Numbered from the stretch's first letter, positions 42,113 through 53,930 are shown. The stretch is DNA of 64,000 bases from Symbiodinium natans (GCA_905221605.1 CAJNDS010001013.1:560001-624000), one strand, 5' to 3'. The notes: a model not told the origin generated them from the letters alone. Made by a program: numbers and translations.

Positions 42113-43394
42113 AATCTTTGTAGGGTTTAGGGTTTAGGGTATCTGGTTGAATTTTAGGAAAGTCACCATTCGACCTCCCGGACTAAGACCTGCAGCAGTG
42201 TCCGTTGAACATCTGCTTGTCAACAGCCTATAAGAGGAGTATGAATATACGACTATGCCCAACCCTAAACCCTAAACCCTAAACCTTAAGTTAAATCTAA
42301 AACCCAATGGCCCATGTGCCTTGCGGACTTCTCAATGTTTAGTTCCAGGAATCATGAACTCGCAGCCTTTCCTAGACCCAAGAGTCCCCTACGAAAAAAA
42401 AGTGAGGCCTTTTTGGGGCTGAAAAGGGGCGAATAAGGGAACCAAAGCCCTAAAACAAGGGAATGAGGGCGTACTCTGGCTCCTCGTAGACCTAAACCCT
42501 AAACCCTAAACCCTAAACCCGAAACCCTACGCCCTAAACCTGTAAGGGCCTGCGCTGAGTCCTAGAATCTCTACTGAAGTTCTTCTACAAAGCTCTGTCC
42601 CCAGGAGTTAGTAGAACCACTGTAAGAACGATTGTCGCTTGGGTTTAGGGTTTAGGGTTTGGGGTTTAGGGTTCAGGGTTTCGGGTCCCTCAGCCCCAGG
42701 AGAACGGTCCTGAATCTAGGCGTTTAGGGCTCAGAGTGTGGAAGCTGAGGATCTGGGGTCTGTTCCAGGAAGCAAAAGAGAAATTACCCGCTTTTCAGGG
42801 TTTAGGGTTTAGGTTTAGGGTTAAGGGTTGAGGGTTGAGGGTTTAAGGGTTAAGGGTTAAGGATTAAGGGTTTAGGGTTTAGGGTTTAGAATCGAACTTA
42901 GGGTTTAAGAGTTCGGGCTTACTTAGTTGCTGAGTTCATAAGCCCCCAAAAAAGTGTACACTTTCAGTTCTATAGGGGATTCTAGTATGCCAAAAATGCC
43001 AAAAAGTGTAAAGTGTGTTCACTCAGCTCTAGGTAAGTTCATGCTGGATGACCCCCGCAACCCGAAATCAGGGCCAAGCAGCCCCTGAACGAAGCCTTAC
43101 GTGGGCCTCCTTTTGGGCTGGGATAGTTCAGGTTGCGGGAGTATAGGCCCCAAACCCTCGACCCTGTTTTTTAGGGTAGTTTATGATTGCCCAAAGCCCT
43201 CGGAGGAAAGACTTGAGGCGCCAGCTTCTTCACCTTTCCCCCGCCCTGCCAAGATCCGCGGGGCTGTTCACAGCACGGCAACCCGTAAAGGGGGCACAAA
43301 AGGACAAAAATGCTTTCCAAGGTGGAATCAGCACTTGTGTTTAGGGTTTAGAGTTTAGGATTTAGGGTTTAGGGTTTAGGGGAGGCTACCTTAC

Positions 43395-43476
43395 TTGGGT
43401 AAAGGCACCGATCAAGCACCCCGAGTAGATGCGAGTGGAAGCCGGATTCCCGTCAACCGAATGAAAACCAACCCTC
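43395..43476 (-). CDS. Putative internal exon
   Basis: Frame NPASTRIYSGCLIGAFTQ preceded by VGFHSVDG, donor CAA|GTAAGG (canonical). Possible acceptor TTACGAG|G. Unknown family. Confidence 0.6.
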
Positions 43477-43602
43477 GTAACCCTATGACGCGCAATTCAA
43501 GCCCTCAAGCCCCTGTAACGAAACCAATCCCTAAAGCCTAAACCCTGAAGCCTAAACCCTTAAAGCCAACAAAAAAGAGCCCAAGAACCCCCCTTTGCTC
43601 TC

Positions 43603-43710
43603 TGCAGGGTATTCGGGAGTTTGATGTCGGTGGCTGGGTGCAACTGGGTTTAGGGTTTAGGGTGCTGGACGGCCCGGAGGCCTTAGGATATCTTCTGTCG
43701 CAGGCAGCTT
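43603..43710. other. Two small islands joined by in-frame telomere-like units
   Basis: Plus strand: acceptor CTCTCTGCAG|GGT, frame GIREFDVGGWVQL, then two TTTAGGG units readable without a stop, then VLDGPEALGYLLSQ. It would be the only good plus-strand coding case. A minus frame is also open. Confidence 0.3.
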
Positions 43711-43989
43711 GTTTGGGGACTTGAATGGAAATTGAAGTTGGGATGGCAACCCAAGAACTACAGTTTTATGGGTTCTACCACTAGACTGTACGTAAATAGA
43801 GCCCCAGGTAGGGTGTCGATCTCAACAGTCCCGAAAATTATTTATATTTAGGGCTCCGTATCAAACAATAAGGGAAATAAATATTCTCTCAAATCGATAC
43901 CTAGTTGCTTGGTAGCCCAGTAACCATATTATCCGCCGACCGCAGCCGGGGGCGGCGTCAGTGAAGACCCACTGCTTTTTAGACGCCAA

Positions 43990-44220
43990 GAGCTTGCCGC
44001 TCCCACCCCCACCCCATCCCCACCCGCCAAGCCCCCCGCCCCCCGAACCCCCCCTCCCCACCCTCGCCCATACCCACCCTCTCCGCCCACGGCCCTGGCC
44101 CATCAAAGGCCCTACCCCCATGGCCCACCCCCAACCTTCCCGCACCACTCGGCCAGCTCCCCCCCCCCCCCAAACCCCACCTCCCCCCCACCCCCACCCC
44201 CCCAATGCTTTCACACAGTA
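43990..44220. repeat. C-rich CCCCACCC region
   Basis: Pro-rich or Gly-rich in every frame. Similar in texture to 54060-55130 but without its repeated unit. Confidence 0.8.
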
Positions 44221-44593
44221 CAGGCCTGCTGCCTGCTTCATCACCCCCCTCACACTTGCAGCGCATGCCCAACCCTCGCGCCCCCACCGCCCTTAGCGCC
44301 CTGCCCCGAGCCCCAAAGATATGAATTTCGGTTGTATACAGATATAAAAAGATAAAAGATAACTAAAAGATATCTCCTTTATCTTTTGGTCTTCATGTTT
44401 ACCAAAAACTCATTATATACTTTAACATACTATGTGTATAGATATTAGTTATACATAGAACTCATTCTTTTTAAATAGTTTTTGCTACAGCCCTTAACCC
44501 TAAACCCTAAATCTCGGAGCCTGTACTGGCTCTGCGGTTTGCCGGCCTGCCGCCCGCCCTCCTGTCTGGGGTCGGCGGCACTGGCGGTAGCCG

Positions 44594-44740
44594 TTAAGTA
44601 ATAAGGGCACCCTTTTGTGGGTTGGTCATTTTGTAAGGGAACCCTAAACCCTAAACCCTATAAACCCTAAACCCTAAACCCTAAACCCTAAACCCTAAAC
44701 CCTAAACCTAAAAGGGTAAAGGGTACCACTGGGCTACCAA
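44594..44740. mobile_element. Family G MITE with telomere-like insertion
   Basis: AATAAGGGCACCCTTTTGTG ... TAAGGGAACC, then 65 bp of CCCTAAA units, then AAAGGGTACCACTGGGCTAC CAAG. Confidence 0.8.
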
Positions 44741-45476
44741 GGTTACAACCCCAAAGGATCTGGAAGCCTACTGGCTGCCAGTGGCGAAGGCACTTGGGGA
44801 AAGGTTTAAGGCATTTTAGGGTTTAGGGTTTAGGGTTTAGGGTTTAGGGTCTAGGGCTTGTGTAAGGTGTACCTGGGACCCAATGTACCTACGGCTTCAT
44901 GGGTTCTACCTGCTAAGTAAGGGGTAGGTACTACCAAACTGTAGGTAAGTAAAGTCCCAGGTAGGGTTTGGGGCCTCAGGCTTTCTGTGATGTACGGTAT
45001 GTATTTCTTGTACCCCTAAAAGGACACCCAATGTATACACTCACCAATATTAAAAGGGAACCTTATATACACTCACCAAAAACAGTAATACAAACCCTAC
45101 TTCATGTAGGGTTTAGGGTTTTGGGGGGTGAGGGGTTCGGGTGTAGGGTTTGGACTGGCCAAGGCGGAGTCCCCAAAGGCCAAAACGTGCCAAAGCCCTG
45201 TAGCTTCCGCCCCATAACGCTAAGCCCTCGAACCCCTCAGTTCTAGGGTTTAGTGTTTAAGAGTTTAAGAAAGCCCAGAATCACAAGCCCTTTAGGGCTA
45301 AGATTAAAGAACGATGCCTTACTGGCTCTGAGTAGAGACTCCGGGAATTCGGTCTTCTAAGCCCTAAACCCTAAACCCTAAACCCTAAACCCTAAACAGG
45401 AAACCCTAAACCCCTTTGAGGGGTTTACATGGGAGACGCAGCGAATGAACTGATAGCGACTCAAGCCTCACCTGTA

Positions 45477-45663
45477 CTTGGGTCTTAGGGTTTAGGGTTT
45501 AAGGTGCAGGTTTAGGGTTTAGGGTTTGGGGTTTAGGGTTTAGGGTTAGGGTCTAGGGTGTTCTGAGTACCCTAAATTCCCTAGATAGGGTTATAGGTAT
45601 AGTTGCCATACTTCTAACCCTACTTGTAGCTACGCATTAACTGCCCATGAATCTCCAAAGTAG
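45477..45663. mobile_element. Family A MITE with telomere-like insertion at its left end
   Basis: TACTTGG at 45477 is followed by TTTAGGG units (45485-45555); the rest of the element, GTACCCTAAAT ... GCCCATGAATCTCCAAAGTA, follows. Confidence 0.6.
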
Positions 45664-46107
45664 AGCCCCGAACCCTGGAGCTGGTACTGGTGGGCCATCG
45701 TTTCGGAGGGGCTGAAAGGCCCCCAAACCCTACGTAAACCTGAAGGAGCCCAACAGGGCCAGTCGTGGGGGGGTTTCGGGTTTAGGACTTCGGCTTAGGG
45801 TTTAGGATTTGGGACTTAGGATGTGGGATTTAGGGTTTAGGGCAACCGAAGGAGCAGCTAGATCTCATGTTTTGGGCCAGCTATTGCTGTCATTGCAATG
45901 AAAGATTGCAGCCGAAAGCTCTCCCCCAAAAACCCTGCTTGGCGGTTTCACGGTACTTAGTAACCCATTCTAAGTGCAGCTAGAACCCACAAATAAGCCC
46001 CTTAAGTACCCTAATAGGGTTGTGATTGAGATATAAGTGCAGTTACAATTGGGTTATTAAGTACCATGAACCTCCAATCCCCGGTCCACTGCACGGGTCT
46101 TGCCTTC

Positions 46108-46240
46108 TCCGACGCTTTTCCCTTGCCCTTGCCCTTGCCCTTGTCCTTGCCTTTGTCCTTGCCTTTATCCTTGCCTTTGCCCTTACCTTTGTCCTTGCCT
46201 TTGTCCTTGCCTTTTCCTTTCCCCTTCTTCCCCTTTCCAT
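46108..46240 (-). repeat. Lys/Gly-repeat coding-like tract
   Basis: Minus reading is KGKGKDKGK repeated, flanked by NPNFRLRKGKDGKG and ASEKARPVQW. The plus reading is Leu/Ala/Phe-rich. The minus frame runs into a family B element (45943-46079). Possibly the tail of an exon, but low complexity. Confidence 0.35.
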
Positions 46241-46744
46241 CTTTGCCTTTCCTGAGGCGGAAGTTCGGGTTGAAGGTCAAGGGGTGTGGTGGCACAGTGG
46301 CACTTTGCCCAAAGGCTTGGTTTAGGGCTTTGGGGCTTAGTGTTTAAGGTGAGTCCTATGGGTTTAGGGCAAGTCCTATAGGTTGCGGGTAAGTCCTATA
46401 GATTTGAGGGTTCGGGGCTTGCCTAGGGTAGTGAAATCGCATGCCATGCGCCACCATGGACCGGGACCTCGGCGCGCCCAAGATATGAATGAATTAAGGA
46501 TAATCTACCTCAAATCCTCAAGAAGGACCCAAGGAGTTTAAGCTCAAGGTACATGCCTTAATTAAGAGTATATTCGAGGCGCAAGGTACTGGGCTCCCGA
46601 AAAAATATCCCCTAAACCCTAAGCCCAAAACCCTAAACCCCAAATCCCAGACAAGGAGCTGTCCTTTCCCTTTCCCGCCGCCTGAGGCGGGCTCAGAGAG
46701 TTTAGGGGTTTAGGAGAATGAGCTAAGGGTCTACAGAAGGCTTT

Positions 46745-46942
46745 ACTTGGGGGTTCATGTTTAAAAGGAAGTTCGGTAACTCTACTTCTGACCCTGTTTA
46801 GTAGGTTCCCAGAGACTCCACTACCCCCTTGATTGAGGAATTTTCCTTAAACCGTATAAGGAACCCTCTTGTGCTTTAAGGAATACTCCTGAATTCAGGT
46901 GTCTGGGAGTGCCTGGGTTTTAGCGACCCATGAATCTTCAAG
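46745..46942. mobile_element. Family A MITE holding a family D MITE
   Basis: Outer TACTTGGGGGTTCATG ... CCCATGAATCTTCAAGT; inner 46803-46918, CCCAGAGACTCCACTACCCC ... GTGTCTGGGAGTGCCTGGG. Confidence 0.75.
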
Positions 46943-47025
46943 TTTCAAGCTTAGCGTGTTCTTAGGTGTTCTTGCTTCTGAAAAAATCGGGGCCCTGAGC
47001 GTTCTCAAGCATCGCCGCAGCTGCA

Positions 47026-47157
47026 AGTACCCAAAGAGCCCAATATACCCCTTAGTTAAGGCATATAATGTACCTTAAATCATACTAAGATCCCTACAAA
47101 GTTTACTTGGGGGTACATTCCTTAATTAAGGGGGTTTTGCAGCTCTCTGGGTAAGAA
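47026..47157. mobile_element. Family E MITE between two exon-like islands
   Basis: TACCCAAAGAGCCCAATATA ... CAGCTCTCTGGGTA with TA borders. Islands 46965-47025 and 47158-47215 on either side are open on both strands (minus: MSQRLAQAPRILAQAGAMSS to the right). The element may be an intron. Confidence 0.7.
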
Positions 47158-47255
47158 GACATCGCGCCAGCCTGGGCGAGGATCCGAGGCGCCTGCGCCA
47201 AGCGTTGCGACATGCAAAACCCAGAGCCCTGAACACGAGACCCTATAAACCGTCA

Positions 47256-47305
47256 TAATAGGGGCCTGAATATTTAGAAGAACTTCTTACTTTTTTGTTT
47301 TTGTT

Positions 47306-47336
<31 letters not shown>

Positions 47337-47408
47337 GGGGCGTAGTGTAGTATAATAACAAAGGAACTATAGGGGAATACTCTGCTCTAGTAATTGTTCC
47401 GACCCCTG
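47256..47408. mobile_element. Family H MITE with homopolymer insertion
   Basis: ATAGGGGCCTGAATATTTAG ... GTAATTGTTCCGACCCC with a T run (47289-47316) and a 24-base G run (47317-47340) in the left arm. Confidence 0.75.
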
Positions 47409-47872
47409 TGGTAAACCCAACAGCCCTTCAGCTGACGTCTGCAGACTAAGCTGGATGCTCCGATGACATCTCGGGTTTAGGGTTTAGGGTTTTTAGGGTT
47501 TAGGGTTCAGGGTTTTTTGGGTTTTGGGTTTAGGGTTTAGGGTTTAGGGTTTAGGGTTTAGGGTTTAGGGCTTCCGCTCTCTACACAAGGCTTCCTACAC
47601 TCTACTACACAAGATTCAACCTACATGGGTAGCTTCCTAAGTTTAGGGCCCCTTCTCGGGATTCCTTTGTAAAGGGTGCCGCCTTAGAATGGGTACCGCC
47701 TTAGAATGGCTACCCACAAAGGGACCCTAACTCAGAGAAGTACCCACATCCCTGTTGCCTTCAATCCGCGTGGGTACGATAAAGCTTCGTCCCGGAAGTC
47801 CTAAAACCGTAATTTAAACTCTAAACCCAAAAATAGGGTTCCCAGGGTTGAGGACTTGAGGTTTTCGGGACT

Positions 47873-47988
47873 GATTCCCAGACTCCAATACCCCTTAATT
47901 AAGAAAACTCCTTTAAGCAATATAAGAGAACCTCGGATACTTTAGGAACTATTCCTTAGTTAAGGGGTATTTGGAGTCTCTGAGATTA
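47873..47988. mobile_element. Family D MITE, intact
   Basis: TCCCAGACTCCAATACCCCT ... GGTATTTGGAGTCTCTGAGA, core ATTCCTTAGTTAAGG. Confidence 0.85.
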
Positions 47989-48109
47989 AGCCTTAACCCT
48001 AAACCCTAAACCCTAAACCCTCAACGCTAACCCTAAGCCCTAAGCCCTAAACCCTAAACGCTTAACGCTAAGCCCTAAGCCCTAAGCCCTAAGCACTAAA
48101 CCAAATCCT

Positions 48110-48158
48110 GAAGACGGACCATAGAGCCCCTCCAACTCGCTACAGAACTTGGCTTCGG
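48110..48158 (-). CDS. Putative short exon
   Basis: Acceptor CTTGAAAG|CC, frame EAKFCSELEGLYGPSS, possible GA donor CAG|GATTTGG. 49 bp. Confidence 0.45.
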
Positions 48159-48264
48159 CTTTCAAGGCCAGGGTTTCTGGGGTTTGGGGTTTGGGGTCTT
48201 GGGGTTTGGGGTTTGGGGTTTAGGGTTTAGGGTTTAGGGTTTAGGGTTTAGGGTTTTTTGGGGT

Positions 48265-48335
48265 GTTCCCCCTTAATAGGGGTTATAGTAACCCCCTACT
48301 ACCATCCCGATTAAGGACTGTTAGTAGAGGGGGGA
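48265..48335. mobile_element. Family F MITE, short
   Basis: GGGTGTTCCCCCTTAATAGG ... GTAGAGGGGGGAACATCCC. Confidence 0.8.
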
Positions 48336-48572
48336 ACATCCCAACGTTTAGGTTTTTTTCTCGGCTTGGCTGAGACTATACTGCTAGAGGGTTCGCGCTG
48401 TAATTACGCCTTACGGTTTCGCGGAACAACTTGCACTCTTCAAAACTCTGATGCCAATGCTCTACTGCCACTCACTCGCTCTCCACCTTCTCGCTTCGAA
48501 ACAAAAAGCCCTAAAAAACCATAAGACCCCTAGAACCCTAAACCCTAAACCCTAAGCCATAAGATCCTACAC

Positions 48573-48636
48573 CGGCCAGCGCACCTCGCTTGGACCCTTG
48601 CAGCTGCTTATCAATGGCCGGCTTGACTTTGAAGGC
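48573..48636 (-). CDS. Putative internal exon
   Basis: Acceptor TGGCCGCAG|GCC, frame FKVKPAIDKQLQGSKRGALA, donor GCCG|GTGTAGG. A long plus frame is also open over this island, so the strand is not certain. Confidence 0.45.
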
Positions 48637-48963
48637 CTGCGGCCAGCACAAATGCAAGCATCTGGATGGCGCTTTACTATGAGTTTAGGGTTTAGGGTTT
48701 AGGGTTTAGGGTCTAGGGTCTAGGGTCTAGGGTTTGGGTTTAGGGCGTGGGGTTTGGGGTTTGGGGAATGTGGTCATTATGGTCTAGGGTTTGGGGGAGA
48801 GAAACTAGACCATACACCCCAAAACTAAAAGCAGCACACCTACAGACTTCAGAGCACAGGGTAGTATGACTAACGATATGTTCCTGCCCTACAGCCCGAA
48901 GAACCTACCTTTTGAGGGGTCCCTCCCTTTCTTTTTGATTTCCTTATTTATCCCGCAAAAAGC

Positions 48964-49287
<324 letters not shown>

Positions 49288-49289
49288 CT

Positions 49290-50330
49290 ATAGGTTTTGG
49301 GGATTACAGGAAGCTCGTAGGGCTTGGGATGCTCGCGGGCCCCTGCGCGGCCTTATAGGGTTTAGGGTTTAGGCTTTAGGGCTAGGAGGGCATTGGGCCT
49401 GCAGCATCTAGATCCTTCACCCAAAACCAACCCCTGCGTACGTGGTAGCCTAGTAGCCACATTTCTATAAGGTTGCCCTGCTTGGCCTGGGCTACTCCAG
49501 AAAGAAACCTAGGACCCCAAACGGGGCCAAAAGGGCACCCACTGTGCTACCAAGCCTAGCTAGCTCCTACACCCCCAAGTATTGCCTGTGGATGTTGACG
49601 CTTCCCTAAACTACACCCTTAACCCTAGACCCTAAACCCTAAAAAACTGACCCGTAAATTGCAATACCCGAGACCCTAAACTTGCCCAAAACCCGAAGCC
49701 CTAAAACCTAAACCCTATCCTCGGAGTCATGTGGTCCCGAAGCCCGAAGACAAGGCGCGGACCTCGCCATTGAAGCTATCTCCATCGAGCTCGAGGGCCT
49801 GTGGAGAGCTACGAAAGATAACCGGGTTCCCCCCCTCATGCATCCTGAACCTCCTTTAGTCAGGGTTTAGGGGGTTTAGGGGTTCAGGGTTTATAGGGTT
49901 TATAGGTTTATGTGCATGCTCTAAGCCGAACCTGCAACCTTAACCCTTGCCCGAAGACCCTCCCTCAAAGCCTTCGAAAAGAAAAACAAAACCCTAAGCC
50001 CTACTGCCGAAGCCTCCGGGTTCCGTTTTCAGGGTCTTGGAGTAAGGCTTTACAGAGCTTAGGCTTTGTGACTTGGGGCTCGGGTTTACGCAGCCCGTGC
50101 ATGTGTCGTATCTTTCCTACATACCCAAGTAGCCCCAACGCAGCACCAACTAGGCCTAAACCCTAAACCCTAAACCCTAAACCCTAAACCCTAAACCCTA
50201 CAGCCTACACCCTACACCCTACACCCTAAACCCTACAGCCTATACCCTAAACCCTAAACCCCAACGTCGTTTAGAAGGACCCCTCCTTACTCACCAGGCA
50301 TGGTGCGGAGAAGCCTCCCACCCCAAAACC
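49290..50330. other. Mixed repeats, one possible exon
   Basis: Family G copy at 49441-49555. Island 49745-49815 open on the plus strand (AIEAISIELEGL) but no sites chosen. Telomere-like units 50155-50260, with ACACCCT variants repeated three times. Confidence 0.45.
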
Positions 50331-50339
50331 ATAATGCTC

Positions 50340-50535
50340 GGGACGTTCCCCCTTAAATATGAACAGTTCTCAATCGGGATGTTAGGGTTTAGGGTTTAGG
50401 GTCTAGGGTCTAGGGTTTAGGGTTTAGGGTTTAGGGTTTAGGGTTTAGGGATGTTAGGGTTTAGGGTTTAGGGTTTCGAGGGGTTATAATGGGGGCTACG
50501 AGAATCCCACTTCAGGACTGCTGGTATAAGGGGGA
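50340..50535. mobile_element. Family F MITE with telomere-like insertion
   Basis: GGGACGTTCCCCCTTAAATA ... CAATCGGGATG, then about 95 bp of TTTAGGG units, then GAGGGGTTATAAT ... TATAAGGGGGAACAG. The insert itself holds a duplicated GGATGTTAGGG segment. Confidence 0.8.
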
Positions 50536-50755
50536 ACAGCCAAACGAAAAACCCCAAACCCCAAACCCCCCAACAAACAAAAACTCTGCGAAGTTCTCCT
50601 CAACCCTGTTTAGGGTTTAGGGTTCAGGGTTTAGAGTTTAGGGTTTAGGGGCCTACAAGGAGGGTCCCCTAGCAAGCAGAGCTTTGAGTTACTGTAGTAT
50701 GGGGGTCCCTCCCGGCAAAACCTTAGGCCAAACAGCCAGAAGGCACTTGCCCGAC

Positions 50756-50836
50756 CTTCTTCATCCCCGCAGCAGAGGCGAAGGTCACAAAGCAGAGCTT
50801 CTTTGGCATATCCTGAGGCTCTGTTGTAGGCACAGG
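50756..50836 (-). CDS. Putative internal exon, 27 codons
   Basis: Acceptor ATCCAAG|CCT, frame TTEPQDMPKKLCFVTFASAA then GMKK, donor AAG|GTCGGG. Phase 0 at both ends. Unknown family but convincingly protein-like. Confidence 0.6.
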
Positions 50837-51227
50837 CTTGGATACCCTAAACCCTAAACCCTAAACCCTAAACACTAAACCCTAAACTCTAAGCCCTAAA
50901 CCCCCTAAAGCGCGCTATGAGCCATTCTTGTTGGCCTCGGCCTGCGGCTAGCCTTTGCCCGGAAAAGGGTTTAGGGTTTTAGGGTTTCAGGGTTCAGGGT
51001 TTAGTGTTTAGGGCTTAGGGCGCAGGGTGTAGGGTTCAGGGTTTAGGGTTTAGGGTTTCTTGGAGGTTCATGGGTAGCAATATGTAGGGTTATGAGTACC
51101 CTAAGCTGTTCTTGTAAGTAGAGTTACCATGTTTGAAACCCTGCTTATAACTGCCTGCGAAACTCCCAGTTGAATTTAGGGGCTTGGGGCTTGGGGCCTT
51201 TTCTGGATTTAGGGTTTAGGGCATGGG

Positions 51228-51312
51228 GCTGGGATGTTCCCCTTGATACAAACAGTCGGGGGGTACTGTAATCCCCATTTAAGGGCTGTTTGTAGAAGGG
51301 GGAGGAAATCCC
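51228..51312. mobile_element. Family F MITE
   Basis: GGGATGTTCCCCTTGATACA ... GTAGAAGGGGGAGGAAATCC C. Confidence 0.8.
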
Positions 51313-51616
51313 AGGCTCCGGGCTTTGTAGGATTTGAAGTTGGGGGTTTTATGGCATTGAGGGTGTAGGGCTGTTTCTGCATGTCGGGTTTAGGGTTTAG
51401 GGTTTAGGGTTTAGGGCTCCTGGAACCCCCACCCACCTCCCCAAGCACTGCAACGGCATCAAGTCAGACTGGGTTCCTAAACCCCAAACCCTAAAACCCA
51501 AACCCAAAGCCCTAAACCCTAAACCCGAAACCCTCAAGCCTAAACCCCAAACCCTAAACCCCGATCTCCGGCTCCCAACTTGCCCGACACTAAGGAAGGG
51601 TGAAACCCCCAGCAGC

Positions 51617-51990
51617 CCCTAAACACACCTTAACTAAGGAATAAACAAGGAATACACCTTTAGAAATGTACTGTAGGGGGTTCTTCGCATGATTTCAGGT
51701 ACATGCCTTTTTTGAGTAAGGGTTATCCTTAGTATGATTTAAGGTAACAAATATTGGGATGTTCCCCCTTATACTAACAGTCCTAGGGGTTGCTATAATC
51801 CCTATGAAGGACTGTTAGTATAAGGGGGAACATCCCAAGGAATATACCTTAAATCATACTAAGGATAACCCCTGAATTTACAGCTCAATTCATGCCAAGG
51901 ATCCCCACATTTGTTAAGGTCTGTTCATTAAGAAAGGGGTATTGGGCCCTTAACTAAGGAATATACCTCAAATCATACTGAGGATCCCCA
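51617..51990. mobile_element. Nested family E / family F complex
   Basis: A perfect-ended family F (51755-51836, GGGATGTTCCCCCTTATACT / its complement) sits in the middle of an inverted repeat TTATCCTTAGTATGATTTAA / TTAAATCATACTAAGGATAA. Further family E pieces lie on both sides (51625 and 51955-52010). Confidence 0.8.
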
Positions 51991-52165
51991 TATAGTTTAA
52001 GGTACATTCCTAATTACGGGCGTTTTGTGGAAATCTGCTGTTGCAACCCGGAATTGTGGCCGCTTAACAGGAGTGCCCTAGGCCCTGAAGCAACACTACC
52101 ATTTGCTTAAGAACCCCAAAACAACAAAAGGCAAAATTCCCTATCGTACCCTTAATTTTAGTAGA

Positions 52166-52258
52166 AAATGCAAGGGCCCGGCAATGCTGACGATCTCGCC
52201 ACAGGAGGCGAACTTCTTGCGTATTGCCGCCTTCATTGGGTTCGCAGGCGAAGGTTCT
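52166..52258 (-). CDS. Putative exon, RRM-like fragment
   Basis: Frame MKAAIRKKFASCGEIVSIAG then PLHF. IRKKFASCGEIVSI fits the RNA-recognition-motif helix 1 to strand 2 pattern (xxLxxxFxxCGxIxxI). Upstream RNP2 and downstream RNP1 parts would be in other exons. Possible acceptor CTGGAG|AA. A family K element follows. Confidence 0.5.
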
Positions 52259-52678
52259 CCAGGAGGGTCCGGGTTTAGGGCTTAGGGCTTAGGGTTTTAG
52301 GGTTTAGGGTTTAGGGTTTAGCGTGTCGGTGGTTTGGGACTTGGCGATTCACGTCCCATGTTTGTCATGGCAGAGCCAGAATAGTAAATCAGCATCTTAA
52401 ACGTGCCGCAATCTCGACTGGTGCGCTCGTCCGCAATCTACTCTTACCCGTCGATGGCATGATGATGCCGTTCATGGTTGAGGCCTAGTGGCTAGTGATG
52501 AGTGGTACTTCGGCGCTCCATGCAGGGGATGTCGGGCGAGGAGTTTAGGGCTTCAGTGTCTAGGATTGAGGCACGAACTGCCCAAACCACAACCTTGGCA
52601 TCGGACTCTGTGCTCAGCGCTTACATCTGGAACCAAGGCTTTGCAGCAGTGCCGGTGGACTTGCTCTCAGAACCTTAT

Positions 52679-52782
52679 ACCCTAAACCCTAAACCCTAAA
52701 CCGCCTAAACCCTAAACCGCCTAAACCCTAAACCCTAAACCCTAAACCCTAAACCCTAAACCCTAAACCCTAAACCCTAAAT
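52679..52782. repeat. (CCCTAAA)n tract
   Basis: About 14 units, two with an extra CCG insertion (AAACCGCCTAAA twice). Confidence 0.95.
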
Positions 52783-52843
52783 CAGTTCTGGGCTCAAGGG
52801 TTTCAGCTCTTTTCCTGACTCCGCAGGCCTGGACGCGTCTGGT

Positions 52844-52953
52844 ATAGGGGTCGGAATAATTACTACTACTATAATAGTATTCCCTTATGGTCCCTTTATA
52901 CTTCTGCTCGAATAAACCCCCCACAACCCTCTTCAAAATTATTCAGGCCCCTA
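52844..52953. mobile_element. Family H MITE at the 3' side of a gene
   Basis: TAGGGGTCGGAATAATTACT ... AAATTATTCAGGCCCCTA, ending 10 bp from the stop of the TIR-like gene, so it lies in or near its 3' UTR. Confidence 0.9.
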
Positions 52954-52963
52954 GAGTGGCCGC

Positions 52964-53679
52964 TCACTGGCCGCCTAGAAGTCTTCTGAAGGCGTCCGAG
53001 AGCCAGATCTGAATCTCGCGCTGTACGACCTGGTTCACAACGTCAAAACCGCAGGATCCCAGGACCATCAGCTTGATGGTATCTTCATCGGCCTTTACAG
53101 AGGCTTCTGCTCTTCGGAGGTCGATCTGCTGAATTCGATCTCTAATTGGGGCGTAGCCTTGCGTCTCCAGCACGTGCCGAAACTCCTCTCGCTGCCTGCT
53201 GGGCAGCAGAATCGTGCGAGGAAACTCTTGCTCAATGCACACAAAGGTTTCAAACAAGCACCAAGCCCTTGAAAAGTACGCCGGCTCAAAGAACGAGTTC
53301 AAGATCACCAGCATCCTCCCGGCGCTTGACAGATGACTCTCAAAGATCGACTTGAGCTCCTCGGACCCTGTGGTGGATTCTTCTTCCAGAATCCGGTATT
53401 GGTTGTTGCAAAAGTAGCACATCCACAGGTACACATCATGGGATAGAACCGCACCGCCGGATTCTTGAATCCAAGTTTGAAGGCAGTCTGTGACGTCCTC
53501 AAGCGTATATTGCCAGCACCAGGACACAAAATGAGTGGCTTTGGCGCGGTCCGGCGCGGGCAACGCATCCACGATGCTGCAGTTCGGCCTCCCGTCGCGT
53601 GGGCAAACCCTTCCAAAGCCCTTCCCAGTGGGCCCCATCGCCAGAGGCTTCAACTCGTAGAAGTTGGGATTCGCCAGAC
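52964..53679 (-). CDS. TIR-like signalling-domain protein, last exon
   Basis: A frame of 229 codons from a TTG at 53653, with an ATG at codon 6; it is open upstream to a possible acceptor CCGTAAAG|GT at 53680, so 53679-52964 is probably the last exon and the true start is upstream or at that ATG. Counting from 53653: CPRDGRPNCSIVDAL (17-31), THFVSWCW (40-47), WMCYFCNNQY (77-86), GRMLVILNSFF (about 112-122), then YFSRAWCLFETFV with the conserved WCLxE. This order (THFVS.W, F.NNQ, LLVL, RAWCLxE) is a pattern I associate with TIR/flavodoxin-fold domains of alveolates and oomycetes, often joined to kinesin-light-chain or ankyrin repeats. Only the domain and a short helical tail are present. Function inferred: protein interaction or NAD-related signalling, not proven. 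Confidence 0.7.
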
Positions 53680-53764
53680 CTTTACGGGAGGGGCCCGGGA
53701 GGGATCATGGGCCCCGGGTTCTTTGAGTGCGCTGAGTGCTAGGGTTTATAGGGTTTAGGGCTTA

Positions 53765-53930
53765 GGGTTTAGGACGTTAACAATGCGATTCCATCCCCAA
53801 AGTCGAAGTTGCAAGGTTGGTAAGGTCTGGGTGAGGACAGCCCGTGCCTGATGCAGCACGCGCCTCGCCGGGAAATGTCTCCAGCCTTGGTTGCGATGAG
53901 GGGCTGGGAATTGGCGTAAACTGAAAACTA
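53765..53930 (-). other. Possible upstream exon of the TIR-like gene
   Basis: Minus frames open (e.g. ARAVLTQTLPTLQLRLWGWN, or a Ser/Pro-rich frame). No site pair chosen. Separated from the TIR exon by telomere-like units at 53741-53775. Confidence 0.25.

Noticed and set aside
46066-46347. Plus-strand Leu/Pro-rich frame suggesting a membrane protein
   Set aside because: Reverse of a Lys/Gly repeat; low complexity on both strands.
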